Shown: positions 24,321-35,000, counted from the first letter of the stretch. The stretch is 64,000 bases of DNA from Paenibacillus terrigena DSM 21567 (GCF_000374845.1 NZ_KB895414.1:186001-250000); one strand, 5' to 3'. Made by a program: numbers and translations. Notes: generated from the letters alone by a model not told the origin.

Positions 24321-26159
24321 TTACTTCATTCCTACCCCGCCCAGACTCGCACCTTTCACGAACAATCGCTTGATATGCTCCTCTACCCCAGGGTCTGGAA
24401 TCAACGGCGGTGCTTGATGCGGCTTTGAACGTGCGTCAATGATGACATTATCGCATCCCCAATGCTTGAACTCATTGAAGCTGTTCACCCCGTAGATATC
24501 ATGCGATGGATTGCTGCGCGTAAAGGTAACCCAGAGGAAATTATCCAACTCCGCACTCAAATAATCACTGTCATCACAGAAGATGATCATCGGACAAGTC
24601 GTCAGTGGGCCTCTGGAACGGATCGCATCACAGAGCTCATTGATTTGCTGTTCTGCTTCCTTGTAACTCGTAAACTGCGGACCAGAAATTGCGACGATCC
24701 CCGGCATAACCAAGCTAACCTGCTCGAACCCTGGAAGCCCGCGCAAAAGTTCAGGAACCTCGGTGCACAGCTCTCTCTTCTTCTCACCCGCCGCAGCGAA
24801 AATGACCTTACTTCCGGCGTTCAATCCCGTTCCCGAATAGTCGAGCGTATCGATCGTCGTATTCGTCTGGAAATGAATATCCCGGTGCAGATCGATCCGC
24901 TCCAGCATATAACCTAAGAAATCCTCGATCTGATGCGTACTGACTTCCCGCTTCTCTTCGGCCGCAATGAATAAGAACTTCGCGAGACTCAGCTGTCCGG
25001 TCCCTAATATCCGATTCGCCTGTGTAAGAATCTCAGCCGGCTGCTTCACCTGCTGGTACGGCGTATACCGTTCGCTGCCTATCGCGAACAGCAACGGATG
25101 AACACCCGCCGCATCGATAGCATGTACTTCTTTTACCCCTCGAATCTCGTTTTGAATCGCTCCGCCCGTCAATCGATGGATTAACTCGCCGAAGGAAGTA
25201 TCCTCCTGCGGCGGACGCCCAACGACTGTGAATGGATAAATCGCATTTTCTCGCGCGTACACTTTGTGGACTTTCATCACCGGGAATGGATGGATTAAGC
25301 TGTAATACCCCAAGTGATCGCCAAAAGGCCCCTCTGGCTTCGTATCCCCCTGATGTATTTCCCCCGTAATAACGAAATCCGCATCCAGACTAATGCAGTA
25401 ACCATCGACATACGTGTAACGGAAATGACGTCCAGACAAAAGTCCCGCAAAAGTTAACTCACTCATTCCTTCCGGTAATGGCATAATGGCGGATAGCGTA
25501 TGTGCCGGCGGGCCACCAATGAACACACTTACCTTGAGCGGTTGCCCCAGCTTATTGGCCTTGTCCTGATGGACTCCAATTCCCCGATGGATCTGGTAAT
25601 GGATGCCGACTTCCTTGTTCACTTCATAGTCATTGCCTGTCAACTGTACACGATACATCCCCAGATTGGAATTCATAATGCCCGGTTTCTCCGGGTCTTC
25701 CGAATAGACCTGCGGCAGCGTCACAAAAGCCCCACCATCGCCTTGCCAATGTTGAATCAGCGGCATATCCGAAATTTGAATCTCTTTAAACCCTGCCAGA
25801 CCGCTGCTCATTTTTTTGAGCGGTAATGCTTTTCTCGCTGCAAGCCCCGTTCCAATGTATTTGAAAGGATTTTTGAGCGCCTTCACTGGATCATTACGTA
25901 GTCCAATGACGTTCTGCGTCGAATCCCATGTATCTCGGAAAATAAACTTGCTGCGCTCCATCGTACCGAACAAATTAGAAACCGCGCGAAATTTTGAACC
26001 TTTCACGTTCTCGAACAATAACGCCGGGCCGCCCGCTTCATAGACTTTCATATGTATCGCAGCCATCTCCAGGTGCGGATCAACCTCTTCAGCGATCCGA
26101 ACCAAATGGCCATGTTTCTCTAGATCAATAACACATTCTTCTAAATTGCGATATCTCAT
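24321..26159 (-). CDS. UbiD-family decarboxylase
   Basis: A 612-residue protein matching the UbiD family of prenyl-FMN-dependent (de)carboxylases: N-terminal MRYRNLEECVIDLEKHGHLVRI, the core DPHLEMAAI, LQHWQGDGG-like metal region, and later KPEGPFGDHLGYY and GRPPQEDTSFGEL around the active Glu-Arg-Glu. Typical UbiD proteins are about 490 residues; this one has a longer C-terminal domain (about 480-612). Relatives act on aromatic acids such as 4-hydroxy-3-polyprenylbenzoate or on menaquinone-pathway intermediates (MqnP-linked forms). ATG 26159 follows GGAG by eight bases. It is divergent from the triterpene cyclase gene. No UbiX-like flavin prenyltransferase is in the window. Confidence 0.88.
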   Translation of the reverse strand: MRYRNLEECVIDLEKHGHLVRIAEEVDPHLEMAAIHMKVYEAGGPALLFENVKGSKFRAVSNLFGTMERSKFIFRDTWDSTQNVIGLRNDPVKALKNPFKYIGTGLAARKALPLKKMSSGLAGFKEIQISDMPLIQHWQGDGGAFVTLPQVYSEDPEKPGIMNSNLGMYRVQLTGNDYEVNKEVGIHYQIHRGIGVHQDKANKLGQPLKVSVFIGGPPAHTLSAIMPLPEGMSELTFAGLLSGRHFRYTYVDGYCISLDADFVITGEIHQGDTKPEGPFGDHLGYYSLIHPFPVMKVHKVYARENAIYPFTVVGRPPQEDTSFGELIHRLTGGAIQNEIRGVKEVHAIDAAGVHPLLFAIGSERYTPYQQVKQPAEILTQANRILGTGQLSLAKFLFIAAEEKREVSTHQIEDFLGYMLERIDLHRDIHFQTNTTIDTLDYSGTGLNAGSKVIFAAAGEKKRELCTEVPELLRGLPGFEQVSLVMPGIVAISGPQFTSYKEAEQQINELCDAIRSRGPLTTCPMIIFCDDSDYLSAELDNFLWVTFTRSNPSHDIYGVNSFNEFKHWGCDNVIIDARSKPHQAPPLIPDPGVEEHIKRLFVKGASLGGVGMK

Positions 26160-26289
26160 AGGATGACTCCAATCTCTAGAAATATAGAAATAGATAAAAC
26201 AAGTACAACTTCTATTATGTGAAAAAAGAAACGAAATCACAAGGTGCTGTCATATATTGATGAAAATGACTATCGGAGGTACGACGTTC
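26160..26289. promoter_or_regulatory. Divergent promoter region of ubiD-like and shc-like genes
   Basis: 130 bases between the two divergent starts, AT-rich, must carry both promoters; exact -35/-10 pairs could not be assigned with confidence. Confidence 0.4.
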
Positions 26290-28179
26290 ATGCGCAATTT
26301 ATTCAGCCAAATCGATCAGGAAATTCAGCGACTCACCATGAACTTGATTCATGAGCAGCACCAAGACGGGAGCTGGCATTTTTGTTTTGAGAATGGCATC
26401 CTTATCGATGCCCATCTGATCATTCTCCTTCGAACACTGAATATGCCGAGCGAAGATCTGATTAAGCGACTGCATGAACGCATTCTAGCAGAACAACAGG
26501 CTGACGGGGGGTGGAGATGGTATACCGATGAGAAGGGCGGGAACTTATCCGCCTCCGTGGATGCCTATTATGCGCTGCTCTATTCGGGGTATAGCCAAAC
26601 AAACGATGAGCCTATTGAGCGGGCTAGGCGTTATATTCAATCCAAAGGTGGACTTGAAAAAGTAACGAGCATCCTGACCATAGCTCTTCTCGCCGCGACA
26701 GGACAACGCAAATGGCCCGCATCCATTACTTCGATCCCGCTGGAAGTATTGCTATTGCCCGCATCTTTTCCGATCAGTATTTATGATTTCTCTGGGTACT
26801 CCAGGGTTCATCTCGTCCCTCTGCTGATTATGGCAGATCGTAAATTTGCTATGAAGACAGCTGCTACACCTGATCTCTCAGACCTTCGTGTCGTATCTAC
26901 ACAGGCGGAGGAATCTTACACAAGAGAATTACAGGATATACTTGCGGGCATCCAGTCCGGACTAGGCCGGCTCATAGGCACCCCTCGCTCCCTGCATGAG
27001 GCCGCCACAACCAAGGCCGAGCAATTCATGATACAGCGGATTGAATCCGATGGAACCTTGTATAGCTATGCAAGCTGTACGTTACTCATGATCTTCGCCT
27101 TCCTTGCACTCGGCTATGATTCGAAGCATCCTCTGATCACCCATGCCGTTCAAGGCTTGATCGCGATGCAATGCCTCTCGCGTGGAAGAACGACGATCCA
27201 GAACTCCCCTTCCACCGTCTGGGATACAGCGCTGCTCACCTACGCCCTGCAACAAGCCGGGATGTCCGATGAACATGAGACGATTCAGCGTGCGACGAAG
27301 TACCTTTTAGCTGTGCAACAGTACAAGACAGGCGATTGGCAGATTCATAATCCGAATGCGCTGCCAGGTGGATGGGGATTCTCGGAGACCAATACGATCA
27401 ATCCCGATGTTGATGACAGTACGGCAGCCTTACGTGCCATTCATAGCCTATCCCATCGCGATCCTACCTACCGTGACGCATGGAATCGCGGCATCCATTG
27501 GGTCATTTCCATGCAAAATAATGATGGGGGCTGGCCGGCTTTCGAGAAAAATACCGATAAAGAAATGCTCACCTGGCTCGCCATACCAGGGGCCAAATCC
27601 GCAGCCACCGATCCTTCCGAAGCGGACCTTACAGGTCGCACCCTGGAGTATCTCGGGAATTTCGCAGCGCTTGACATCAAGCACGAGTTCATCGGGCGGG
27701 GCACTCACTGGCTCATCGAGCATCAAGGACAGGATGGATCATGGTACGGCCATTGGGGGATTTGTTACATTTATGGAACGTGGGCAGCATTAACCGGGTT
27801 GACGGCTACGGGCATTTCTCCGGATCATGCTGCGATACAAAAGGGAGCAAATTGGCTGCAACGCATTCAAAATCCGGACGGGGGCTGGGGGGAATCTTGC
27901 CAGAGCGACCAGCTCCGGCATTTTGTGCCTTTGGGAGCAAGCACGCCTTCGCAGACCGCTTGGGCACTCGATGCCCTTATGGCGGTTCACGCACAACCAA
28001 CGCCTGCGATTGATCGAGGGATTCATCGACTAATCACATTGCTTCATGAAGACCATTGGGCAACCACCTATCCGACCGGCGCGGGCTTACCTGACTTTTT
28101 TTACGTCCATTACCACAGCTATCGAACGATTTGGCCGCTTCTTACATTAAGTCACTACCGAAGCAAATATAAGAAATGA
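26290..28179 (+). CDS. shc: Squalene-hopene cyclase / sporulenol synthase-like terpene cyclase
   Basis: A 629-residue terpene cyclase. The DxDD catalytic motif is present as NPDVDDSTAAL (about 371-381). Repeated QW motifs run along the chain: QDGSWHF, QADGGWRW, NNDGGWPAFE, GQDGSWYGHWG and NPDGGWGES. Length fits the family (about 620-650). These enzymes cyclise squalene to hopene/hopanol or, in spore formers, tetraprenyl-beta-curcumene to sporulenol. The start is ATG 26290, nine bases after GGAGGT, rather than a codon 33 bases earlier. Which substrate is used cannot be told; no squalene synthase gene is seen nearby. Confidence 0.92.
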   Translation: MRNLFSQIDQEIQRLTMNLIHEQHQDGSWHFCFENGILIDAHLIILLRTLNMPSEDLIKRLHERILAEQQADGGWRWYTDEKGGNLSASVDAYYALLYSGYSQTNDEPIERARRYIQSKGGLEKVTSILTIALLAATGQRKWPASITSIPLEVLLLPASFPISIYDFSGYSRVHLVPLLIMADRKFAMKTAATPDLSDLRVVSTQAEESYTRELQDILAGIQSGLGRLIGTPRSLHEAATTKAEQFMIQRIESDGTLYSYASCTLLMIFAFLALGYDSKHPLITHAVQGLIAMQCLSRGRTTIQNSPSTVWDTALLTYALQQAGMSDEHETIQRATKYLLAVQQYKTGDWQIHNPNALPGGWGFSETNTINPDVDDSTAALRAIHSLSHRDPTYRDAWNRGIHWVISMQNNDGGWPAFEKNTDKEMLTWLAIPGAKSAATDPSEADLTGRTLEYLGNFAALDIKHEFIGRGTHWLIEHQGQDGSWYGHWGICYIYGTWAALTGLTATGISPDHAAIQKGANWLQRIQNPDGGWGESCQSDQLRHFVPLGASTPSQTAWALDALMAVHAQPTPAIDRGIHRLITLLHEDHWATTYPTGAGLPDFFYVHYHSYRTIWPLLTLSHYRSKYKK

Positions 28180-28288
28180 ACCGTTCTCCGCACGAACCGG
28201 AAAAATCTATCGTCCTCGCCTACACTTCCATGATATAGTGTTATAAATAAATTTATAAATTTTACCAATTTTGCAAAGGAGGGATTCA

Positions 28289-28819
28289 ATGGACTACGTA
28301 CGCGACTACGTCATGTACGCAGCTATTTTTGGCATGTTTAGTTTTAGTTGGTTCGGTTGGGCACAAGAGAGACCGCGGGCGAGCTGGCGCATCTATATTG
28401 GCATCGCTTCAGGTATCGCACTACTCGTCTGTCTATTCGGTGTATATTTAAGTGTGACGCACTGGGATGCACCTTCCGCTCTGGACGATAAGACCGCCTT
28501 CGGAAATTATTTAATCTCCGTGTATGTAGAGTTTTTCCTTGCTGCCGTCGGAGCCGTCGCACTCATCCGATGGAAGCGTAAAGATTATGTTGCGCCTTGG
28601 ATCGCTTTTATCGTCGGGATCCATTTCATTGGGCTGAAATCGGTATTCGACGATCCCAGTCTGTACGTCCTAGCTGCCCTGCTGGTTATCGTCTCCATTG
28701 TTTCGGTATTCCTAGCTCCCAAGCTAAAGGTAGCAAACAGTGCGATTACGGGGATCGGTTCGGGTACGGTGTTGTTCGCTTTTGCAGTCATAGGATTAAT
28801 TCGATACTTTTCGGTATAA
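28289..28819 (+). CDS. Small multi-pass membrane protein, hypothetical
   Basis: A 176-residue protein with about six membrane helices (around 8-24, 31-53, 72-92, 101-118, 123-141, 153-174). It starts at ATG 28289 behind AAAGGAGG; an upstream in-frame codon is not supported. No domain was recognised, though the W-rich start (FSWFGWAQERPRASWR) is distinctive. It follows the cyclase gene by 110 bases with its own likely promoter and ends in a hairpin. Confidence 0.75.
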   Translation: MDYVRDYVMYAAIFGMFSFSWFGWAQERPRASWRIYIGIASGIALLVCLFGVYLSVTHWDAPSALDDKTAFGNYLISVYVEFFLAAVGAVALIRWKRKDYVAPWIAFIVGIHFIGLKSVFDDPSLYVLAALLVIVSIVSVFLAPKLKVANSAITGIGSGTVLFAFAVIGLIRYFSV

Positions 28820-28831
28820 CGCTAACGAAAA

Positions 28832-28862
28832 AGAGCACCCAGACCATAAGTCTGGGTGTTCG
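28832..28862 (+). terminator. Terminator-like hairpin after the membrane protein gene
   Basis: Arms GCACCCAGAC and GTCTGGGTGT around CATAA; the tail is only TTCG, so it is a weak terminator. Confidence 0.5.
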
Positions 28863-28936
28863 TCGTTCCAACATCAAATCGATATCGTCATCCTTTGTCT
28901 GTCGCCATATGATAATCACATAAGGAGGAATGCTGA

Positions 28937-29719
28937 ATGACTGACCTGAACGCTCTATTTCGCCAGCGGATTGGATTACCAGAGGAGGTGGAGATCACAT
29001 TTGACCTTCTGGATCAGATTCTCGTGAGCGCAGCCAAAACCATCCCTTTTGAAAATTTCTGTATTGTCAAACATAGACCCTATCCGATTTCGAGAGAAAG
29101 CTTAATTCGCAAGATACTCATTCATCAAGAAGGTGGGCTCTGTTATGAACTGAATATGCTGCTCAACTTCTTCCTAATCGAGCATGGATTCCACATGACA
29201 CCTATGCGTGGCATTGTCTTCAATCATGAAACGCAAACCTATCTCCCAATCGGAAGGACGCATGTCACCTTGCTCATGACGCATGAGCACCAATCCTATG
29301 TCATCGATACGGGTTTTGGAGGAAATTTACCGCTGACCCCTGTTCCTCTAACCGGTGAAACCGTCACTTCCGGGAATGGGGAATTTCGAATCACACCAGG
29401 AGATGGCGAGCACGGGAACTATGTGCTTGAAATGAAAATGAAGCATAAACATACGGATTGGCGAATTGGATATGCCTTCGACACCCAACAACTGATAACC
29501 AACCTATCGGAATTGAACACGGTCCAACAGATTATCTCGGAACACCCTGATTCAAGATTTAATCGATATCCATTAATTACAAGACGTACGGATCAGGGCC
29601 AAATCACCTTAACCGGTACCTCCTTTACACAATGGGAGGATGGCATCATGACCAAAGAGCCGATAGACCGCATACGGTTCGAAAAGCTGTTAAGTCTGCA
29701 TTTCGGACTCGTTTACTGA
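28937..29719 (+). CDS. Arylamine N-acetyltransferase
   Basis: A 260-residue acetyltransferase of the NAT family. The catalytic triad is visible: Cys in QEGGLCYELN (about 69), His in GRTHVTLL (about 108) and Asp in VIDTGFGGN (about 123). The enzyme transfers acetyl from acetyl-CoA to arylamines and hydrazines, and some relatives work in polyketide amide closure. ATG 28937 follows AAGGAGG. It converges on the ECF41 sigma-factor gene with 10 bases between the stops. Its physiological substrate is not evident. Confidence 0.92.
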   Translation: MTDLNALFRQRIGLPEEVEITFDLLDQILVSAAKTIPFENFCIVKHRPYPISRESLIRKILIHQEGGLCYELNMLLNFFLIEHGFHMTPMRGIVFNHETQTYLPIGRTHVTLLMTHEHQSYVIDTGFGGNLPLTPVPLTGETVTSGNGEFRITPGDGEHGNYVLEMKMKHKHTDWRIGYAFDTQQLITNLSELNTVQQIISEHPDSRFNRYPLITRRTDQGQITLTGTSFTQWEDGIMTKEPIDRIRFEKLLSLHFGLVY

Positions 29720-29729
29720 AACGACATCA

Positions 29730-30596
29730 CTACACATGCCTTAACTTCTCTGGATTGGCCACATTATAAATCGCTTCAATTTGCCCTTTACGGAAACCGA
29801 ACGAATAAATATAACGAAGCCCATCGTCCAACGTCAACTGGATACCCGGCATCCCATTCACGGTCATGTAGGCAAGGTTGAACTTCCCTGTATACCTCTT
29901 AAGCAGATTTAGAAGTATTAGCACCACGTGATTGGACCCTGTAACGGGAACCTGAGCCGCATGCACTTTACCGCCACCATCCGAGTAGAAGACCACATTT
30001 TCACTCAACAGCTCTAACAATCGATCTTTATTCCCCTGTACGAGAGAGCTAACGAAATCTTTGACCTGCGACTCAGCAACCGAAATCGAAGGCACCTGAT
30101 CGGGATCATAATGAATGCTACGCTGAGCACGATGGAAAATTTGACGGCAATTGCTACTTGTCTTTCCCACCATCTCTGCAATCTCATCATACGAATAGTG
30201 GAAAATCTCACGCAGCAGGAAGATCGCGCGTTCAACGGCATTAAGCTGCTGTAAAAGTAAAAGATAGGCTGTCGATATCGATTCATGCTGCAAATAAATA
30301 TCAGAAGGGTCCGTATCCTGGTTGCCCTGATCGATTAACGGCTCGGGAAGCCATGGGCCCACATAGAGTTCTCTCTTTTTAGCAGAAGAGCGCAATAAGT
30401 CCAGACAGCGATTCGTTACAACTTTGTAGAGGAACGCTCTTACATTCTGAATTTCTTCGGGATTTGGCAATTGATTATACGCAATAAAGGCTTCTTGGAC
30501 GATATCTTCCGCATCCATCACACTGCCTAGCATTCGATAAGCCAGCGCAAACAGAGGCTTTCGATAGGTTTTATACAATATTTCTGTGGTTATCAC
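29730..30596 (-). CDS. ECF41-type sigma factor with SnoaL-like C-terminal domain
   Basis: A 288-residue extracytoplasmic-function sigma factor. Sigma-2 (about 1-75: YRMLGSVMDAEDIVQEAFIAY) and sigma-4 (about 110-165: LNAVERAIFLLREIFHYSYDEIAEMVG) are followed by a SnoaL-like domain. It has the ECF41 signatures: WLPEPL in the linker (about 84), DGGGK (about 206) and NPEKL near the C-terminus (about 280). In this family the C-terminal domain replaces an anti-sigma factor. The GTG at 30596 is 10 bases after GGAG and overlaps the end of the oxidoreductase gene by 26 bases, so they are coupled. The operon has a matching ECF41 promoter at 31906-31932. Confidence 0.9.
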   Translation of the reverse strand: MITTEILYKTYRKPLFALAYRMLGSVMDAEDIVQEAFIAYNQLPNPEEIQNVRAFLYKVVTNRCLDLLRSSAKKRELYVGPWLPEPLIDQGNQDTDPSDIYLQHESISTAYLLLLQQLNAVERAIFLLREIFHYSYDEIAEMVGKTSSNCRQIFHRAQRSIHYDPDQVPSISVAESQVKDFVSSLVQGNKDRLLELLSENVVFYSDGGGKVHAAQVPVTGSNHVVLILLNLLKRYTGKFNLAYMTVNGMPGIQLTLDDGLRYIYSFGFRKGQIEAIYNVANPEKLRHV

Positions 30597-31872
30597 CCTG
30601 TACCCGCTCCGTTCCCTCGTGTGCGAGAATATGTTGTACCGCTCTCTTGGCACTTGCTGTCGCCGCATCGACCAATAATTCTCCATGGGAAACCCATTCC
30701 CCTGCCGCATACAAACCTTTGATTTCAGGTACAGCAGGACCTGGGTCAACTTGACGCTTCATATGTGCAAAATCATAGCATACCGGAATTTTGGGAAGAT
30801 ACTGTTTGTCTATAAGCTCACTCCGCCAGCCTGGCTGTATTAAGTCCAAAGCATGCTCTAAATCGTGCAAATCCTTTTTCGCATCCTTCTCCTTTCCTTG
30901 GTACTTCATCAGGGATAAGACTTGCGCATTGTCTTCATTCATCAATGCTGCACGCGAATGATTGCTGAGAAAGACGGGATGATCCAGCCCATATACGAAC
31001 TGCTGCTTCGGCTTGGGCAGACGGCGCAGCACCACATCCAGACAAGCTCCTGTGACCTCAATCGCTTGCTCTTTCCAGGTATGAATCGCCGTAGCTTCAG
31101 CACGAGGCACCAACTGATGCAGAACCGCCGGCGGTGTCGTGACGATCACATGCGTCGCTTCAATTTTCGTCCCATCTTCGCATAAGACATGGCGCACAAT
31201 CCCTTCACTGTGTTCGATGGAGACGACCTTGCTCTTCGTGATGATCTGCACCCCCAGCTTAGAAGCGACCTGCCGCAATTCTTCAACCATCGATCCCCAG
31301 CCGCGATCAAGGTACAACACACCACGGAGAGCACTCTTGAATTGCCGCAATACCGGTCCTGCCGCTTGGAGATCTGGCGCCATCACATAACTCGCCGTAC
31401 GAAGCAGGGAATAGAAAATATGACGGACCATCGGGTCTTGTATATGTCCCTCAATCCAGTCACGAAGACTGATTTTGTCATAAGCATGCGTATCCAGCTT
31501 GCCAAATTTGGCGAGCCAGCCCGCGAACTCCACTTTCCCTCTCCATGAGAGTAGCGGCGTTGTCATTAAAGAACCAATCCCTGTCGGCAGCACCTGAAGC
31601 TTATCCTTCCAGATGCCAAACGCATCAATCGAAGGTTGGTTTCCTTGCAGACGTAATCCAAACTCCCGGAACGTCTCATAGGCATCACTTTGATACAAAG
31701 CATGCCCGCCTAGGTTAAAATACGTTCCATTCTTCTTGTTCGTCATCCCCCGACCACCTAAACGCTCTTGCTTCTCAATGAGTATCGTTCTCTTCCCTGC
31801 TCTTCCAGCATAAATGGCTGCGGTTAACCCCGCTATCCCTCCACCTACAACAGCCACGTCCATTTTTAACAT
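30571..31872 (-). CDS. FAD-dependent oxidoreductase (amine oxidase / phytoene desaturase-like)
   Basis: A 433-residue flavoprotein. The dinucleotide-binding VAVVGGGIAGLTAAIYAGRAGKRTILIEKQERLGGR (about 5-40) and the C-terminal FAD contact IKGLYAAGEWVSHGELLVDAATASAKRAV (about 385-415) are complete. It resembles the phytoene-desaturase/protoporphyrinogen-oxidase-like family; the substrate is unknown. I chose ATG 31872, eight bases after GAAGGGG. Genes of this kind are the usual partner (COMAE or oxidoreductase) of ECF41 sigma factors, and here it is the first gene of the sigma operon. Confidence 0.85.
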   Translation of the reverse strand: MLKMDVAVVGGGIAGLTAAIYAGRAGKRTILIEKQERLGGRGMTNKKNGTYFNLGGHALYQSDAYETFREFGLRLQGNQPSIDAFGIWKDKLQVLPTGIGSLMTTPLLSWRGKVEFAGWLAKFGKLDTHAYDKISLRDWIEGHIQDPMVRHIFYSLLRTASYVMAPDLQAAGPVLRQFKSALRGVLYLDRGWGSMVEELRQVASKLGVQIITKSKVVSIEHSEGIVRHVLCEDGTKIEATHVIVTTPPAVLHQLVPRAEATAIHTWKEQAIEVTGACLDVVLRRLPKPKQQFVYGLDHPVFLSNHSRAALMNEDNAQVLSLMKYQGKEKDAKKDLHDLEHALDLIQPGWRSELIDKQYLPKIPVCYDFAHMKRQVDPGPAVPEIKGLYAAGEWVSHGELLVDAATASAKRAVQHILAHEGTERVQGDNHRNIV

Positions 31873-31905
31873 CCGAACCATCCCCTTCCCGTTTTATATC
31901 CGTAT

Positions 31906-31932
31906 GACGGGTAAGCGAATCCAGATGTGACA
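31906..31932 (-). promoter_or_regulatory. ECF41-type promoter TGTCACA-N16-CGTC
   Basis: On the minus strand TGTCACA (31926-31932), exactly 16 bases, CGTC (31906-31909), about 34 bases before the oxidoreductase start. This is the reported recognition sequence of ECF41 sigma factors, and the sigma gene is the second gene of the operon, so it indicates positive autoregulation. Confidence 0.82.
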
Positions 31933-31994
31933 AAACACCCCTTAGAAATTCATTGGATAACTCAAAAAATTCTCCAACGTCTATCTAAGGGGTG
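31932..31994 (-). terminator. Long-loop terminator after the adhesin gene
   Basis: Arms CACCCCTTAGA (31936-31946) and TCTAAGGGGTG (31984-31994), loop about 37 bases. On the minus strand a short T-run follows and runs straight into the TGTCACA of the ECF41 promoter. Confidence 0.6.
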
Positions 31995-32000
31995 CTCTTT

Positions 32001-35000
32001 TTAGGAATGAATCCGTTTTTTCTTAAACACAAGCATGGCTACACCTAGCAGCATCACACTTAGTCCCGCGAGTTGCATCGGAAGATGACTATCTTCCCCT
32101 GTCTTCGGCAGGTATTGACCGGGCGTTCGGTCATCGTCCTTGTGTCCTGTTATGTGGTCGCTATCATCTTCTTCCTTGATAGCTGGAGGCTGTTGATCTT
32201 TACCCCCATGGTCCGTCGTTCCTGCATCAGAACCGCCATCTGACGTACCCTCTTGCCCTTCCGTCGATTCATCCGATGTATCCTTACCAGGTTTAGAAGG
32301 ATCCTCTGGATCTACCGGATCAATAGGTTTTGTTGGATCTGGCGACTCAGGAGGATTTGTCACAGGGTTATCCCCGTCTTTTCCCCCGCTAACATAGCGA
32401 TCATTCGCAACAACAACTTCGGTTTCTTGCCCTTTCACCACTTGAAATGAGGTATAACGATCTTTGATCGTGTATCCATTCGGTGCTTTAGTCTCTTCGA
32501 AGTAGTATGTTCCAGGTCTGAGATCCGAAATTCTCACTTCTCCGTTACGATCCGTTATGAACAGCTTCAGTTCGTTGCCATCTTTATCTTTCACAGGGTT
32601 CTTATCTGCATCCAACAGTCTGAACATTGCATCTTGCAATGTTTGATCCAGCCGTCCTGATTCCACCTTCGTTAGCTTCACAGCACCTGGCGTCTTGTTG
32701 TTCTCGATACGAATTTTCACTTGGTCTTCGCTCTCGATTTCGAACGGTACAGAATCTGTAAGCGCATCATAATCAGCTAGAGGTGTCACCTCTACGAATT
32801 GGTAACGTCCTGCCTTTAGATCATTCATTGTGATTTTGCCGCTTGAATCAGTCATCAGATTGGATTTAACAGGCTGACCATATGCATCCTGTAGTTCGAA
32901 CGCCACGCCTTCAAGCGGTGCAGCATCAAACCCATCCACCTTCGTCAATTCAACAGAGCCATTATCGATCACATCGTTCGTCATCGTATATTCTTTGATC
33001 ACTGTCTGATTTGGATCAATCGTGAAGTGGATTGGCGTTAGGTCCCGTTTATATCCCTTCGGTGCCTTAATCTCCGTGAGCTGGTAGTCGCCCACATCCA
33101 AATTAGCCAAGATGACTTGCCCTTTATGATCGGACGCCACGGCTTCCATACCAGTAACGACATGCATGCCGCCTGCTTCCTTCTTCTCCAATTTAAAGAC
33201 GGCACCTTCTAGCTTTCGTGTGGGCTCTTCTTTTGCAACTTTCGTTAAAATAAATGCTTGCTTGATCTTTTTATTTTGAATCACCAACATTTGCGTCGGA
33301 TCCTTCGCATCAAACTTCACACTTATCCACTGCGTATCAGCGACATACCCTGTTGGGGCAACGATCTCTTTAATCATGTAATCGCCTGACTTGAAATCTT
33401 TGAATTGTACTTTCCCATCGCTATCCGTCAAGTCTGAAGTCGCCAGAAGCTTGTCCCCTGCCGCATTATAGAGTTCAAACTTAGCGCCTGCCAGCTTATG
33501 ATTCGGGTCCGAGAAATCTTCTTTCACGATCGAGATATTCCCTTTCACCGCATGAATTGCTCCGCCACCGGCACCTGAATAATCAGCGACAATTTCCTTG
33601 TTCGCAGAATCTCCTATTTCTTGTGCGGTCTTCCCGGCAAACGATACGCTATTCGTTACTTTTTCGAGATGCACCGCATTCATATAGGTCTGATATTCCA
33701 GGACATACGCACTTTCGAGCGCTTTATGGAACGTAATCGTAAAGGTGGGATCGCCCGCTGCAGCGTTATCGTGAAATTCTAAGGTATAATCCTTTGGATC
33801 AACCTCTCCCACTTTACTGAAATGCTCATTAGCATCTGCTTTCAGCTTGTAAAGTCTAAATGTATCCTTTAGCGGGATTTGATTCGGCGACATCGTATCT
33901 TGTAAGACGGCATTTTCTGCAATATAGGACTGACTGCGATTGATATGAATCGTCCAATACGCTTGATCGATATCATTAACCGAAGTCCCCTGTCTCCCCT
34001 TTTTATCGATAGATTCGCCACCGTACACAGGAACGATCGTTTTGGATTGTTCAAAAAGCTTTGTGCCCGACCCACCCGTATGGTCAGACAGCGTTGCATG
34101 GTTCGAGTATTCACCTTCTACAGGCAAGGATTTTAGGCTTGTTTTATACGTAATTCGGTACGATGAGTCGATCGGACCACGGAACGTTATTTTGAACCCC
34201 TCCGAGGTACCATCCTGCGATTTCGTAAATTCAACATCATACTGATCTACTTGTTCCCCAACAACGACTTGACCTTTGGCATCGATCGAGGTCTTATTAA
34301 TCACGAGTGAATTCTCAACGAAAGTCTGCACACCCTTTAGCTGATCCGTTACGACAGCATTCTGAATCACATGTTGGTTGTAGTTCATATCAATTGTCCA
34401 AGAAATCGATTTGTCTTCCGCGTTATAGGAGCCTGTTTTATTTCCGTTATTCTGCATGTTCGATATTGGCGTCACATAAGCCGTCTTACCAATGGACTGA
34501 GGTGTACCCGACGTATCCTTCCAGGTCATATCCACTCGGTTCTTATAGGTTTTGACGTTCTGCGTATCATATGCCGTTGAATCGAATTTTGTTGTGTACG
34601 TTATGGTATAATGATTCATCACAGGCTTCGTGAACATAATCTGAAACCCTTGCGTGTAATCCGGATCAGGCGTCACGGTGTACGTCTGATCTGATTCAAG
34701 CCCCGTAATATGCAGGCTTCCTTCTACATAAGTCAGCCCTTGGCCCGCAAACGTATCCTTAAGAACCACTTGATTCATCGTCTGCGAATCACGATTCACC
34801 TGCAGAGTCCACTTGATTTCTTTATCTTTGTAGCTTGTGATCTGTCCCGTTTTCGATAGAATGACTTCTTGAATATCCTTCGAATCATGGCTTTCTTTGC
34901 CATCATGCATAATGACAACATTAGATGCTTTTCCGTCCGTATATACACGATCCTTCAGTTTTGTCTGATAACGAATGTAGTAGCCTTCACGAATATCTTG

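Noticed and set aside
26257-26289. Upstream start for the triterpene cyclase
   Set aside because: ATG 26290 has GGAGGT at good spacing and fits the family N-terminus; the earlier codon does not.
32253-32450. Arg/Ile-rich frame opposite the adhesin stalk
   Set aside because: Antisense shadow of the repetitive Pro/Asp-rich stalk.
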